Positions 15,797 to 24,253 of a stretch of 36,989 nucleotides of DNA are shown one piece after another. Every line of letters begins with the position of its first letter. The stretch's first letter is position 1. A program made the position numbers and the translations under genes. Origin of the DNA: Chthoniobacterales bacterium (GTDB lineage: Bacteria > Verrucomicrobiota > Verrucomicrobiia > Chthoniobacterales > JACTMZ01). The stretch lies in the NCBI GenBank assembly GCA_014879535.1, contig JACSRX010000007.1, positions 1 to 36,989 on the forward strand, in the 5' to 3' direction. The notes below the pieces were generated by a model. That model was not told where the DNA came from. It saw nothing but the letters and a program-made list of their open reading frames with translations, and made no database searches.

Positions 15797-17548
15797 ATGT
15801 CCGTTCCTTCCCGCGATCAGGTTGTCGAGATCCTCGAACGCATCGCGTTGCTGCTCGAACTCCGCGGCGAAAACCCGTTCAAGGTGCGAGCCTACCGCAA
15901 CGGAGCCCGCGCCCTTGAACTCCTGGAGGGCGATCTCCCTTCGCTCGTTCGCGAGACCGGGCTTGAGGGCATTCCCGGCATCGGCGAAGCCCTGCGCGAG
16001 AAAATAGGCACGTTGGTGCAGACCGGCAAACTGCCCTACTACGAGGAATTGCGCGCCCATTTTCCTCCGACGCTTTTCGAGCTATTCGATGTGCCCGGCC
16101 TCGGACCCAAGAAGATCAAGGCGCTTTACGAGCAGTTGGGCGTCGCCTCCGCGGACGACCTCGAGGCGGCATGCCGCTCCGGCCGCGTGGCGGATCTTGA
16201 GGGATTTGGAGCCAAGACGCAGGAGAAGCTTCTCCATGCGCTCGACCTGCTCAAGCAGGGGACGGGCCGTCACCTCGCCTCGGCCGCGGCAACCGCCGCC
16301 ACCGCACTTTACGATGCCCTGCGCGCGCATCCCGACACGATCCGTCTCTCCGTGGGGGGGAGCACCCGCCGCCGCAATGACACGGTCCATGACATCGATC
16401 TCATCGTGTCCACCCGCCAGCCTGCGGAAATCTCCCGTGCCTTCCTCGGGCATCCGCTGGTGACCGCGGTTCTTGCCGCGGGCGATACCAAGTCGAGCGT
16501 GGTGCTCCAGGACGGATTGCAGGCGGATCTGCGCGTGGTGACGGATGCCGAGTATCCCTTCGCGCTCAACTATTTCACCGGCAGCAAGGAGCACAACATC
16601 GTGCTGCGCGGGCTGGCCCAGGAGCGCGGCTGGACCCTCAACGAATACCGGCTCGCCCCGGCGAGGAAGGGGGCGCCGGAAATTCCGAAGATCCGCGAGG
16701 AAAGCGATCTCTACCGTCTCTTCGGATTCGATTACATCGAGCCCGAGCTGCGGGAAAACCGCGGCGAGTTCGAGGCGGCAGCCGAGGGGCGTCTTCCGGA
16801 TCTGGTCAGGCTGGAGAACATACGCGGCACATTCCATTGCCACACCACGGCGAGCGATGGACGCAGTTCCCTGGCCGAGATGGCGTCCGCCGCCCGTGAA
16901 CTCGGATTGCAATACCTCGGCATCGCGGACCACAGCAAGGCGTCGGTCCAGGCCAACGGCCTCGATGCGGCGCGGCTGAAAAGGCAGGTTGGCGAGATCG
17001 CCGCGCTCAACAGCGATCAGGACGGCTTCCGTGTTTTCAGCGGGACGGAATGCGACATCCTGAAGGACGGAACGCTGGATTTTCCGGACAAGGTGCTCAA
17101 GCAACTCGACTATGTCGTGGCCAGCATCCATTCGTCGTTCACCATGGATGAGGCCGCGATGACCAAGCGCATCATCCGGGCCATGACCAACCCGCACGTC
17201 ACGATGCTCGGCCATCTCACGGGACGCCTTCTCCTGCGCCGCGAGCCCTACGCCGTCAACATCCCCGCCGTCCTCGAGGCGGCCGCAGAGACCGGCACGC
17301 TGGTCGAACTCAATGCCGACCCGCACCGCCTCGACCTCGACTGGCGCTGGTGGCGGCTCGCCAGGGAGAAGGGTGTCCGCTGCGTGATCAACCCCGACGC
17401 CCATTCGGTGGCCGGCCTGCAAAACCTCTACTTCGGGATCGGCTCCGCCCGGAAGGGCTGGCTGACCAAGGCCGATGTCGTCAATTGCCTGCCGCTGTCG
17501 AAAATCACCGGCGTTCTCTCGGCCAAGCGCGAAGGGAGGAAGCCATGA
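15797..17548 (+). CDS. polX: DNA polymerase X family protein with PHP domain
   Basis: A 583-residue bacterial PolX, a gap-filling repair polymerase. Residues 1 to about 85 form the helical 8-kDa-like domain, with helix-hairpin-helix loops at IPGIGEA (59-65) and VPGLGPKK (99-106). The nucleotidyltransferase palm has GGSTRRRNDTVHDIDLIV, with Asp199 and Asp201, and a third acidic residue in LQADLRVV (Asp244), so the metal-binding set is complete. From about 344 a PHP domain starts FHCHTTASDG and runs through GIADHS and later histidines. In bacterial PolX this domain gives 3'-5' exonuclease or AP-endonuclease activity. Length fits the family (about 570). The start is one base after the previous stop and the end overlaps ispA by four bases (ATGA). 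Confidence 0.95.
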   Translation: MSVPSRDQVVEILERIALLLELRGENPFKVRAYRNGARALELLEGDLPSLVRETGLEGIPGIGEALREKIGTLVQTGKLPYYEELRAHFPPTLFELFDVPGLGPKKIKALYEQLGVASADDLEAACRSGRVADLEGFGAKTQEKLLHALDLLKQGTGRHLASAAATAATALYDALRAHPDTIRLSVGGSTRRRNDTVHDIDLIVSTRQPAEISRAFLGHPLVTAVLAAGDTKSSVVLQDGLQADLRVVTDAEYPFALNYFTGSKEHNIVLRGLAQERGWTLNEYRLAPARKGAPEIPKIREESDLYRLFGFDYIEPELRENRGEFEAAAEGRLPDLVRLENIRGTFHCHTTASDGRSSLAEMASAARELGLQYLGIADHSKASVQANGLDAARLKRQVGEIAALNSDQDGFRVFSGTECDILKDGTLDFPDKVLKQLDYVVASIHSSFTMDEAAMTKRIIRAMTNPHVTMLGHLTGRLLLRREPYAVNIPAVLEAAAETGTLVELNADPHRLDLDWRWWRLAREKGVRCVINPDAHSVAGLQNLYFGIGSARKGWLTKADVVNCLPLSKITGVLSAKREGRKP

Positions 17549-18435
17549 CAGCCTCCGAACTCGCGCGCTGGATCAGGCCGGTCCGGCGCGATGTTGAAAA
17601 GGCGCTGAAGGCTTGCGTTCCGCCCGCCCGTGTCAAACCGGCCACCATCCACCGCGCCATGCGTTACAGTCTCCTCGCCGGGGGCAAACGCCTCCGGCCT
17701 CTGCTCTGCTGTGCGGCCGCGGAAGCTTGCGGGGGAACGGTCCGGCAGGCGATGCCAGCGGCCTGCGCCGTCGAGTTGGTGCATGCCTATTCGCTCATCC
17801 ACGACGACCTGCCCTGCATGGACGACGACGACCTGCGCCGCGGGAAGCCGACATCGCACCGCGTCTTCGGCGAGGGCATCGCGGTCCTGGCTGGTGATGC
17901 CCTCCTCACCGAGGCCTTTGCCGTCCTCGCCCGTGCCCGCCCCGCCGCTCGCCACACGGGCGCCGATCTCGTCGCCGTGCTGGCCGAGGCGTCGGGATCG
18001 CGCGGTCTCATCGCCGGGCAGGTTGCCGATTTGGAGGCGGAGGGCAAAAAGCCGTCCGAGCCCGCGCTGTATTTCGTCCATGCCGCCAAGACCGGCATGC
18101 TGCTGCGCGCGGCCCTCAAGCTCGGCGGCATGTGCACCGGTGGCAGCGCGAGCAGAATTGCCACCCTCGACCGCTTCGGATTCGCGCTCGGTCTGGCCTT
18201 CCAGATCCAGGACGACATCCTCGACGAGACCCAGAGTGTGGCGAAACTCGGGAAAACCGCGGGCAAGGACGCTGCCGCCGGGAAGATGACGTTCCCCGCG
18301 CTTTACGGGCTGCCGCGATCGCGTGAGATGGCGGCGCGTTGGACGAGGGAGGCTGTCCATCACCTGAGGCCATTCGGCTCAAAAGGTGATGTCTTGCGGG
18401 CGCTGACGGAAAGGCTATTGCACCGCGACCATTAG
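17545..18435 (+). CDS. ispA: Polyprenyl (farnesyl/geranylgeranyl) diphosphate synthase
   Basis: A 296-residue short-chain trans-isoprenyl diphosphate synthase, condensing isopentenyl diphosphate with allylic diphosphates. LLAGGKRLRPLL is the IPP-binding region. The first Asp-rich motif reads IHDDLPCMDDDDLRRGKPT, with the two-residue insert typical of bacterial FPP/GGPP synthases. The second reads QIQDDILDE. The start ATG overlaps the polX stop (ATGA) and is preceded by a strong Shine-Dalgarno sequence (GGGAGGA). The open frame extends upstream to 17350 only because polX is read in another frame. The 3' end overlaps the convergent GT9 gene by 21 bases. Product chain length (C15 or C20) cannot be fixed from sequence. 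It could feed menaquinone side chains (menB is nearby) and undecaprenyl carriers. Confidence 0.93.
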   Translation: MTASELARWIRPVRRDVEKALKACVPPARVKPATIHRAMRYSLLAGGKRLRPLLCCAAAEACGGTVRQAMPAACAVELVHAYSLIHDDLPCMDDDDLRRGKPTSHRVFGEGIAVLAGDALLTEAFAVLARARPAARHTGADLVAVLAEASGSRGLIAGQVADLEAEGKKPSEPALYFVHAAKTGMLLRAALKLGGMCTGGSASRIATLDRFGFALGLAFQIQDDILDETQSVAKLGKTAGKDAAAGKMTFPALYGLPRSREMAARWTREAVHHLRPFGSKGDVLRALTERLLHRDH

Positions 18436-19476
18436 ACGGCTGTTTTCCGGCTGGATGATCCCGCCGCCGGACAGCACGTCGTCGCAGGCTGCAAGAACAC
18501 GGTCCGAGGGAATCTCCCGCATGAGATTCTCCGGGGGAATGGCGAGAGCAGCCTCCTCGCCGAGCCAATCGTGGGGCCGGACTGTCCTGTGCCGGACCCG
18601 CCACGGATACCACTCGAAGATTTTGGAGCCGCCGAAAAGGGCGACTGTGGGGCAATTGCACGCGGCGGCCAGATGCATCGCGGCAGTGTCCACCCCGACG
18701 AAGAGCTTGGCGCGGTGGAGGAGGCCCGCAAGCTGCGCCCAGTTGGTTTGTCCGTCCGTCGAGACGGCCGCAGGTCCAAGAGCCTCCCGCAACCTCGCCG
18801 CCAAAGCCCGTTCCGCGGGATCGGGCCCGCAACTGAGGATCACGCGGGGAACGTGCTTGAGGAGCTTCCGGCCCGTCTCGATCCAGCGATCTTCCAGCCA
18901 TGCCTTGTTTCCCCGCCGTGTTCCTGCGTGGATGACCGCGTAGTCCGTGAAAGATTCCGCCGGCTCCCAAGGCTGCACGGCGGTGGGATCGAAACGCAGG
19001 GGGGGGATTTCCTCCGGAAGGGGCAGGATGTCGGCGACGGCGATGTAGTCGCGCTGCACTTCGTGGAACCCGTAACGGCGTGTCAGGGACGGCCGGTTGA
19101 ACCCCGGCTTCCAGAATCTCGGGAAACGGCGAGCCACCGTGTTCGTGGTTCGTCCCCGCGCACCACTCAATGCGACGAGCCAGCGCCCCCGGTCGCCGCC
19201 GCCGAGTTCGAACGCGTGCTCGAACCGAGCGGTGCGCAATTGCCGGAGCAGGCTGGCATCCGCCCCACGGTGGGCATCGCGCGCCGTGCCGTGCTCCGGG
19301 ATCATGGCGGTGCGCAGTTGGTCGATGTGCGGACAACCTGCCAGAATTCCCTCCGATCCACGCCGCACGACCACCCAGATTTCCGCACGGGGGAGGGCCT
19401 GTTTCACCGCCGCCAAGGTCGGAGTGAGCAGCAGCGCGTCCCCGATGTGCCGGAGTTTGACGAAAAGCAACCGCAT
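18415..19476 (-). CDS. Glycosyltransferase family 9 protein (LPS heptosyltransferase-like)
   Basis: A 353-residue GT-B enzyme of the GT9 family, whose members add heptose or related sugars to lipopolysaccharide core on the cytoplasmic face. The N-terminus is classic: MRLLFVKLRHIGDALLLTPT, a KxRxxGD acceptor and catalytic region. In the C-terminal half, YAVIHAGTRRGNKAW and LFVGVDTAAMHLAAACNCPT with VALFGGS form the donor site. Two adjacent ATGs (19479 and 19476) are possible starts. The frame extends upstream but homology begins here. A small secreted-protein gene ends 24 bases upstream on the same strand. kdsD, another LPS gene, lies just beyond, supporting an outer-membrane role. The exact sugar is unknown. 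Confidence 0.88.
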   Translation of the reverse strand: MRLLFVKLRHIGDALLLTPTLAAVKQALPRAEIWVVVRRGSEGILAGCPHIDQLRTAMIPEHGTARDAHRGADASLLRQLRTARFEHAFELGGGDRGRWLVALSGARGRTTNTVARRFPRFWKPGFNRPSLTRRYGFHEVQRDYIAVADILPLPEEIPPLRFDPTAVQPWEPAESFTDYAVIHAGTRRGNKAWLEDRWIETGRKLLKHVPRVILSCGPDPAERALAARLREALGPAAVSTDGQTNWAQLAGLLHRAKLFVGVDTAAMHLAAACNCPTVALFGGSKIFEWYPWRVRHRTVRPHDWLGEEAALAIPPENLMREIPSDRVLAACDDVLSGGGIIQPENSRLMVAVQ

Positions 19477-19503
19477 CATCCGGCCGGGCAACGCCCCTTG
19501 ATG

Positions 19504-19809
19504 CTACCAGAGGCGGATTCCGAAAATGATGAAGCCTTTCGGTTTTCCGGGGTCATTCGGATCCCACGAGGTGAGATAACGTCCGTCCCCGTATCCCTTC
19601 GCCGCCATGGGGTTGATCAATTGCCACGGCTGCTTCGTCTGGAATGCCGCCGCCACGATGCCTTCCACGCGGGAATCGGGGTCCAAGGGCGTGACCGGTT
19701 GCGGGGGCGGTGTGACGACGCGGCGCGGTTGGCGCGGGGCGACGAAATCCTGTGCAAGACACGACCCGGCGGCAAAGAGCGAGATGAGAATGACCGGCAT
19801 CAGGCGCAT
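19504..19809 (-). CDS. Small secreted protein of unknown function
   Basis: A 101-residue protein. MRLMPVILISLFAAGSCLAQ is a clear signal peptide, with a likely type I cleavage after CLA. The mature part has a proline-rich stretch (TPPPQPVTPLDP) and then a compact conserved-looking domain with GIVAAAF, QPWQLINP, YGDGRYLTSWDPNDP and GIRLW at the end. I do not recognise the family. The start at 19809 is chosen over an upstream in-frame start (19857) because the signal peptide starts there and a promoter ends seven bases before it. The GT9 gene follows 24 bases downstream on the same strand, so the two may share a transcript. Confidence 0.65.
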   Translation of the reverse strand: MRLMPVILISLFAAGSCLAQDFVAPRQPRRVVTPPPQPVTPLDPDSRVEGIVAAAFQTKQPWQLINPMAAKGYGDGRYLTSWDPNDPGKPKGFIIFGIRLW

Positions 19810-19816
19810 GGGCGGG

Positions 19817-19844
19817 ATTTTAGGACTCCTTCCACCGGCGGCAA
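19817..19844 (-). promoter_or_regulatory. Promoter of the small secreted protein gene
   Basis: On the minus strand TTGCCG (19839-19844) is followed after 16 bases by TAAAAT (19817-19822), five of six matches to the -10 consensus. The box ends seven bases before the ATG. The same TTGCCG plus 16-base arrangement occurs before exoD and the Rrf2 gene. Confidence 0.45.
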
Positions 19845-19898
19845 TCATGAAAATCACTCTCGCCTTGGGCCGGAGATGCCGGAATCATCCCGTGAACG

Positions 19899-20873
19899 AT
19901 GGATTATCTGTCCAAAGCCAGCCGCGTCATCCTGATCGAGGCGGATGAATTGCGCCGTTTGGCGGAACGGCTCGATGGGGAGGCCTTCCGGCGCGCCGTG
20001 GAAATCCTTCTCGAGTGCCTTGAGAACCGCGGAAAGATCGTGGTTTGCGGGGTGGGGAAATCCGGCCACATCGGCGAAAAGATCGCGGCGACCCTCACCA
20101 GCACCGGTTCCACCGCCGTGGTGCTCAATTCCCTCAACGCCCTCCACGGCGACCTCGGGTTGGTTGCCGACGGCGATGTTGTCGTGGCCCTCAGCTACGG
20201 CGGCGAGACCGCGGAACTGCTCAACATCCTGCCGCCGCTGGCCCGCTTCAACGTCAAGCTGATCGCCATCACCGGCAACCCGCAATCCACCCTCGCGCAG
20301 GCGGCCGACGTGTGCCTCGACGTGCAGGTGGCCCAGGAGGCGTGCCCGCTGAACCTCGCCCCCACCTCCAGCACCACGGCCATGCTGGCCTTGGGTGACG
20401 CCTTGGCCATGGTGCTGCTCGAGGCCCGCGGATTCCGGCAGGAGGACTTCGCGCGGTTTCACCCGGGGGGGAGCCTTGGGCGCGTGCTGCTCTTCCGCGT
20501 GAACCAGATCATGCGCAAATCCACGCAGTTGGCGGTGGCCGTGCCGGACGACACCGTCCTTGACGTGCTCAAGAAAATGACGAAATGCCGCACGGGTGCG
20601 GCGGCTGTCGTCGATGTCGGGGGCCAGCTTTGCGGTGTCTTCACCCACGGGGACCTCGCCCGCCACTACCAGAAGCACCCCGACCTCGGCTCCCTCCCGG
20701 TGGGGCGCTTCATGACCAAGACGCCGATCACGGTCGGGGGTGACAGGCTTGCCGCCGAGGCATTGCACGTGCTAAAGACCCACCGCATCGACGATCTCAT
20801 CGTGGTTGATCCGGAGAACCGGCCGATCGGCATCGTCGATTCCCAGGACCTCTCCCGCCTCCAAGGCGTGTGA
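19899..20873 (+). CDS. kdsD: Arabinose-5-phosphate isomerase (KpsF/GutQ family)
   Basis: A 324-residue isomerase that converts ribulose 5-phosphate to arabinose 5-phosphate, the first committed step to Kdo of lipopolysaccharide. The SIS sugar-isomerase domain spans about 35-170, with VCGVGKSGHIGEKIAATLTS, ALHGDLGLV and ALSYGGETAELL. The family block FHPGGSLGRVLL follows. Two CBS domains (about 205-262 and 270-324) complete the usual architecture and may bind nucleotide effectors. The segment before HGDLG reads VLNSLNA, where many family members have FVHPAEA-like sequence; this is a variation, not a loss of the core. No clear ribosome-binding site is visible. kdsA, kdsB and kdsC are not in the window. 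Confidence 0.94.
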   Translation: MDYLSKASRVILIEADELRRLAERLDGEAFRRAVEILLECLENRGKIVVCGVGKSGHIGEKIAATLTSTGSTAVVLNSLNALHGDLGLVADGDVVVALSYGGETAELLNILPPLARFNVKLIAITGNPQSTLAQAADVCLDVQVAQEACPLNLAPTSSTTAMLALGDALAMVLLEARGFRQEDFARFHPGGSLGRVLLFRVNQIMRKSTQLAVAVPDDTVLDVLKKMTKCRTGAAAVVDVGGQLCGVFTHGDLARHYQKHPDLGSLPVGRFMTKTPITVGGDRLAAEALHVLKTHRIDDLIVVDPENRPIGIVDSQDLSRLQGV

Positions 20874-20900
20874 TGAGGTCCGTTCAGAACCCGCTTTATT

Positions 20901-21458
20901 ATGCCAGCAGCCAACGACATCCGCAAAGGAATGGCCATCAAATACAACAACGATACGTATGTTGTTCTCGAGGTCCATCACCGCACCCCGGGCAACCTTC
21001 GTGCCTTCGTGCAAGCCATCATCCGAAGCATCAAGACCGGGAAATCCAGCGACGTGCGCTTCAGCTCGACCGAGAAGGTCGAACTCGTGGATTTGCAGCG
21101 CCGCCCGCTCGAATTCAGCTACAAGGACCATGAGGGCTACCATTTCATGGATCCCGAGAGCTACGAGACGCTCGAGCTGGACGAGGTTCTGCTGGCGGGT
21201 GCGAAAGATTACCTCGTGGAAAACCTCAAGGTCGATGTCCTTTACGCCGAGGGGCGGGCCGTCGAGGTCGAATTGCCGGCCTCGGTGACGCTCAAGGTCA
21301 TCGAATCCCCGGAGGGGCTGCGCGGTGACACCGCCAGCAATGTGCAGAAACCCGCAACCCTCGAAACCGGCCTGATCATCAACGTCCCCCTCTTCATCAA
21401 GGAGGGCGAGATGGTGAAGATCGACACGCGCAACGGCGCCTACATGGGGCGCGCCTGA
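20901..21458 (+). CDS. efp: Elongation factor P
   Basis: A 185-residue EF-P, of normal length with the three beta-barrel domains of the family. It binds between the P and E sites and rescues ribosomes stalled on polyproline. Domain I starts ANDIRKGMAIKYNNDTYVVL. The C-terminal signature is intact: GLRGDTASNVQKPATLETG and VPLFIKEGEMVKIDTR. The tip loop, which in Escherichia coli reads KPGKGQAF with modified Lys34, reads TPGNLRAF here, so Asn32 replaces the modified lysine. That rules out standard EpmA lysylation at that residue. An Asn-tipped EF-P may act without modification or use another one. It starts 27 bases after kdsD and is followed by a membrane metalloprotease-like gene. Confidence 0.95.
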   Translation: MPAANDIRKGMAIKYNNDTYVVLEVHHRTPGNLRAFVQAIIRSIKTGKSSDVRFSSTEKVELVDLQRRPLEFSYKDHEGYHFMDPESYETLELDEVLLAGAKDYLVENLKVDVLYAEGRAVEVELPASVTLKVIESPEGLRGDTASNVQKPATLETGLIINVPLFIKEGEMVKIDTRNGAYMGRA

Positions 21459-21475
21459 CGCGTCCTTCCCGCGCC

Positions 21476-22264
21476 ATGGCCAGACGCGCCCGCCGCCCGG
21501 TTGCCAAGCCGCGGCGCGAGCGTCTCAACACGTCGTTCGCCGCGGCATCCGAACCGGTCGTGGTTCCGGTGCGCTGGGTCAAGTCCGTCGTCGGGGTCTT
21601 CCTGCTGCCGCCGTGCTACATCGTCACGGCGTCGTTTTTCAGCGCCCTGACCCATGCCGCGGAGAAGAACGTCTGGTTCACGCCGGAGTTCTGGTTTTTC
21701 GGGCTCGGCGTGGTGCTCTGGCTCATCGCGTATTTCGGGTTGCCGCGGCCGTTGTTGATCTATGTTTTCGGCCACGAGCTGACCCATGCGCTGGTCGTGC
21801 TGCTGATGGGAGGGAGGGTGTCCCGGTTCAGCGTCAGCCGGGACGGCGGCCACATCATCTCGAGCAAGATCAACACATGGATCGCGCTGGCTCCGTATTT
21901 CATCCCGATCTACAGCGTCATCGTCATCGGTCTCTACGGCCTGGGCTCGTGCTTCTACGACCTCGAGCCCTACCGGTCCCTGCTCTATGCCCTGATCGGG
22001 GTGACATGGGCGTTCCACGCGACCTTCACGCTGTCCATGATCCCCCGGGGGCAGACCGATCTCACCTACGGCGGGACCTTCTTCTCGCTCACCGTCATCT
22101 ACCTGATGAACCTGCTGCTGCTGTCCCTGCTCCTGATCGTGGCCACCCCCTACGTCAGCTTCCGGAGTTTCGGCGGCGAATTGCAGGGGCACGCGACGGC
22201 GTTCGCGTCGCATGCTGCGTGGGTTTTCGAGGTGTTTGCGCGCTCGCTGTCCGGACGGTCCTGA
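21476..22264 (+). CDS. Multi-pass membrane protein with HELTH zinc-protease motif (M50-like), uncharacterised
   Basis: A 262-residue integral membrane protein with about five to six hydrophobic segments after a basic N-terminus (RRARRPVAKPRRER). HELTH at 100-104, just after a membrane segment (LLIYVFGHELTHALVVLL), fits the HExxH zinc and catalytic motif of intramembrane metalloproteases such as peptidase M50. A downstream PRGQTDLTYGG (190-200) has an Asp (195) that could be the third metal ligand, as in the NxxPxxxxDG region of site-2 proteases. His125 and His181 are other candidates. The family assignment is by motif only. The gene lies 17 bases after efp and 48 bases before menB. It may be a membrane-embedded protease or a non-proteolytic relative; the substrate is unknown. 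Confidence 0.75.
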   Translation: MARRARRPVAKPRRERLNTSFAAASEPVVVPVRWVKSVVGVFLLPPCYIVTASFFSALTHAAEKNVWFTPEFWFFGLGVVLWLIAYFGLPRPLLIYVFGHELTHALVVLLMGGRVSRFSVSRDGGHIISSKINTWIALAPYFIPIYSVIVIGLYGLGSCFYDLEPYRSLLYALIGVTWAFHATFTLSMIPRGQTDLTYGGTFFSLTVIYLMNLLLLSLLLIVATPYVSFRSFGGELQGHATAFASHAAWVFEVFARSLSGRS

Positions 22265-22312
22265 GGCGCGCCCCGCCTTCCCCCGGCGGTTCTTATCTGC
22301 TTGTCTTGGCGC

Positions 22313-23137
22313 ATGAGCAAAACGGCGTGGAGGAAGATCAGGGACTACACGGATTTGAAGTTCGAGTGCACGGACGACGGGATCGCGAAGATCACGATCA
22401 ACCGTCCCGAAGTGCGCAACGCCTTCCGTCCGCAGACGGTCGAGGAAATGCGCGATGCCTTCGACCGCTGCCGGGACGATTCCTCCATCGGGGTGGTGAT
22501 TCTCACCGGCGAGGGAACCAAGGCCTTCTGCTCCGGGGGCGACCAGAAGGTCCGCGGCCACGGGGGGTATGTCGGGGAAGACGGCGTTCCTCGGCTCAAC
22601 ATCCTCGATGTGCAGAAGCAGATCCGGGGTTTGCCGAAGCCCGTGGTCGCCATGGTGGCGGGTTACGCCATCGGCGGGGGCCATGTGCTGCATGTGGTCT
22701 GCGATCTCACGATCGCGGCGGACAACGCGCGGTTCGGTCAGACCGGCCCGCGGGTGGGATCGTTCGACGGCGGCCTCGGCTCCAGCTACCTCTCGCGCAT
22801 TGTGGGGCAGAAAAAGGCCCGTGAAATCTGGTTCCTCTGCCGGCAATACGATGCGCGGCAGGCGCTTGAGATGGGGCTGGTCAACACCGTCGTCCCATTG
22901 GACAAGCTTGAGGAGGAGACGCTCAAGTGGTGCCGGGAGATGCTGGAACTTTCGCCGATGGCGCTCCGCTGCCTCAAGGCCGCGCTCAATGCCGACTGTG
23001 ACGGCCAGATGGGCCTGCTCGACCTCGCGGGCAACGCGACCCTGCTCTATTACCTGAGCGAGGAGGCCAAGGAGGGGAAACAGGCCTTCGTCGAGAAGCG
23101 GAAGCCGGATTTTTCCAAGTATCCTCGCTTCCCCTGA
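22313..23137 (+). CDS. menB: 1,4-dihydroxy-2-naphthoyl-CoA synthase
   Basis: A 274-residue crotonase-fold enzyme that closes the second ring of menaquinone by cyclising o-succinylbenzoyl-CoA. Diagnostic MenB blocks are present: [75 protein letters not shown] and the end DFSKYPRFP. The SFDGG segment resembles the bicarbonate-dependent enzymes such as that of Escherichia coli. The length is slightly shorter than the E. coli enzyme because of a shorter N-terminus. The ATG at 22313 is used; the frame is open from a TTG at 22301. Other men genes are not in the window, but chorismate, the pathway's precursor, is made by the product of the next gene, aroC. Confidence 0.95.
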   Translation: MSKTAWRKIRDYTDLKFECTDDGIAKITINRPEVRNAFRPQTVEEMRDAFDRCRDDSSIGVVILTGEGTKAFCSGGDQKVRGHGGYVGEDGVPRLNILDVQKQIRGLPKPVVAMVAGYAIGGGHVLHVVCDLTIAADNARFGQTGPRVGSFDGGLGSSYLSRIVGQKKAREIWFLCRQYDARQALEMGLVNTVVPLDKLEEETLKWCREMLELSPMALRCLKAALNADCDGQMGLLDLAGNATLLYYLSEEAKEGKQAFVEKRKPDFSKYPRFP

Positions 23138-23152
23138 AGCGGCGGCTATAAT
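23130..23152 (+). promoter_or_regulatory. Perfect TATAAT -10 box before aroC
   Basis: A perfect TATAAT at 23147-23152 ends eight bases before the aroC ATG (23161). No convincing -35 hexamer is seen 16-18 bases upstream, where the sequence is the menB 3' end. No Shine-Dalgarno sequence separates it from the ATG, so the transcript is predicted to be leaderless or nearly so. It would drive the aroC-to-yrbL-like run. Confidence 0.4.
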
Positions 23153-23160
23153 GGCCGACC

Positions 23161-24252
23161 ATGTCGAGCAGCACCGGCCAGCTTTTCCGCATCGCGACCT
23201 GGGGCGAGTCCCACGGTGGCGGCGTGGGTGTCGTCATTGACGGCTGCCTTCCGCAGTTGGAGCTGTCGGAGGCCGACATCCAAGCCGAACTCGACCGGCG
23301 CCGCCCGGGCCAGAGCGACATCGTCACACCGCGCAAGGAAGCCGACCGTTGCGAGATTCTGTCCGGCGTGTTCCAAGGCCGGACCTTGGGAACGCCCATT
23401 GCGATTCTCGTGCGCAACGAGGATGCGCGCCCCGAGGCCTATCGCGAGATGGAGACGGCCTTCCGGCCGTCGCATGCGGACTTCACCTACCAGGCGAAAT
23501 ACGGCATCCGCAACTGGCAGGGGGGGGGACGTTCCTCGGCCCGCGAAACCATCGGCCGCGTTGCCGCCGGCGTCGTGGCCCGCAAGGTGCTGGCCGTGCT
23601 GCATCCGGGCATCGAGGTGGTGGCTTGGGTGAGCCGCGTCCACCAGGTCGAATCTTCCGTCGATCCCGCGACCGTCTCGGCCTCCGCCATCGAGGCCAAT
23701 GCGGTGCGCTGCCCGGATGCCGCCGCCGCGGAGCGCATGATCGCGCGGATCAAGGAGGCGCGGTCGGACGGCGATTCCGTGGGCGGCCTCCTCGAATGCG
23801 TGGTGCGGGGATGCCCCGCCGGACTCGGCGAACCGGTCTTCGACAAGCTGGAGGCCGATCTGGCCAAGGCCATGCTCAGCCTGCCGGCAACCAAGGGGTT
23901 CGAGATCGGTTCCGGTTTCGAGGGGACCAAGCTGACGGGCCACGAGCACAACGACGCCTTTGAAATGCGCGGAGGGCGCACCCGCACGGTCACGAACCGA
24001 TCCGGAGGCGTGCAGGGCGGCATCAGCAACGGCGAGGACATCGTCTTCCGCGTGGCTTTCAAGCCGACGGCGACGATCGCCAAGGTCCAGCGCACGGTCA
24101 CCGCGGACGGCGAGAACACCGAACTTGCGGCACGCGGGCGTCACGATCCGTGCGTGCTGCCGCGGGCGGTGCCGATTGTGGAGGCGATGGTGTGGCTTGT
24201 TCTCTGCGATCATGCCCTGCGTCAGCGGGCACAGGGGGCCGTCGCTTCCTGA
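23161..24252 (+). CDS. aroC: Chorismate synthase
   Basis: A 363-residue FMN-dependent lyase that converts 5-enolpyruvylshikimate 3-phosphate to chorismate, the last shikimate step. All family signatures are present: [73 protein letters not shown] and [17 protein letters not shown]. Length is normal. The conserved GGG of the third signature is encoded by a run of nine G (23520-23528). The frame is intact across it. It opens a tightly packed run with the CvpA-like gene (one-base gap), gatB, a small membrane protein and the yrbL-like gene. It could supply chorismate to the neighbouring menB pathway and to aromatic amino acids. Confidence 0.96.
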   Translation: MSSSTGQLFRIATWGESHGGGVGVVIDGCLPQLELSEADIQAELDRRRPGQSDIVTPRKEADRCEILSGVFQGRTLGTPIAILVRNEDARPEAYREMETAFRPSHADFTYQAKYGIRNWQGGGRSSARETIGRVAAGVVARKVLAVLHPGIEVVAWVSRVHQVESSVDPATVSASAIEANAVRCPDAAAAERMIARIKEARSDGDSVGGLLECVVRGCPAGLGEPVFDKLEADLAKAMLSLPATKGFEIGSGFEGTKLTGHEHNDAFEMRGGRTRTVTNRSGGVQGGISNGEDIVFRVAFKPTATIAKVQRTVTADGENTELAARGRHDPCVLPRAVPIVEAMVWLVLCDHALRQRAQGAVAS

Positions 24253-24253
24253 C

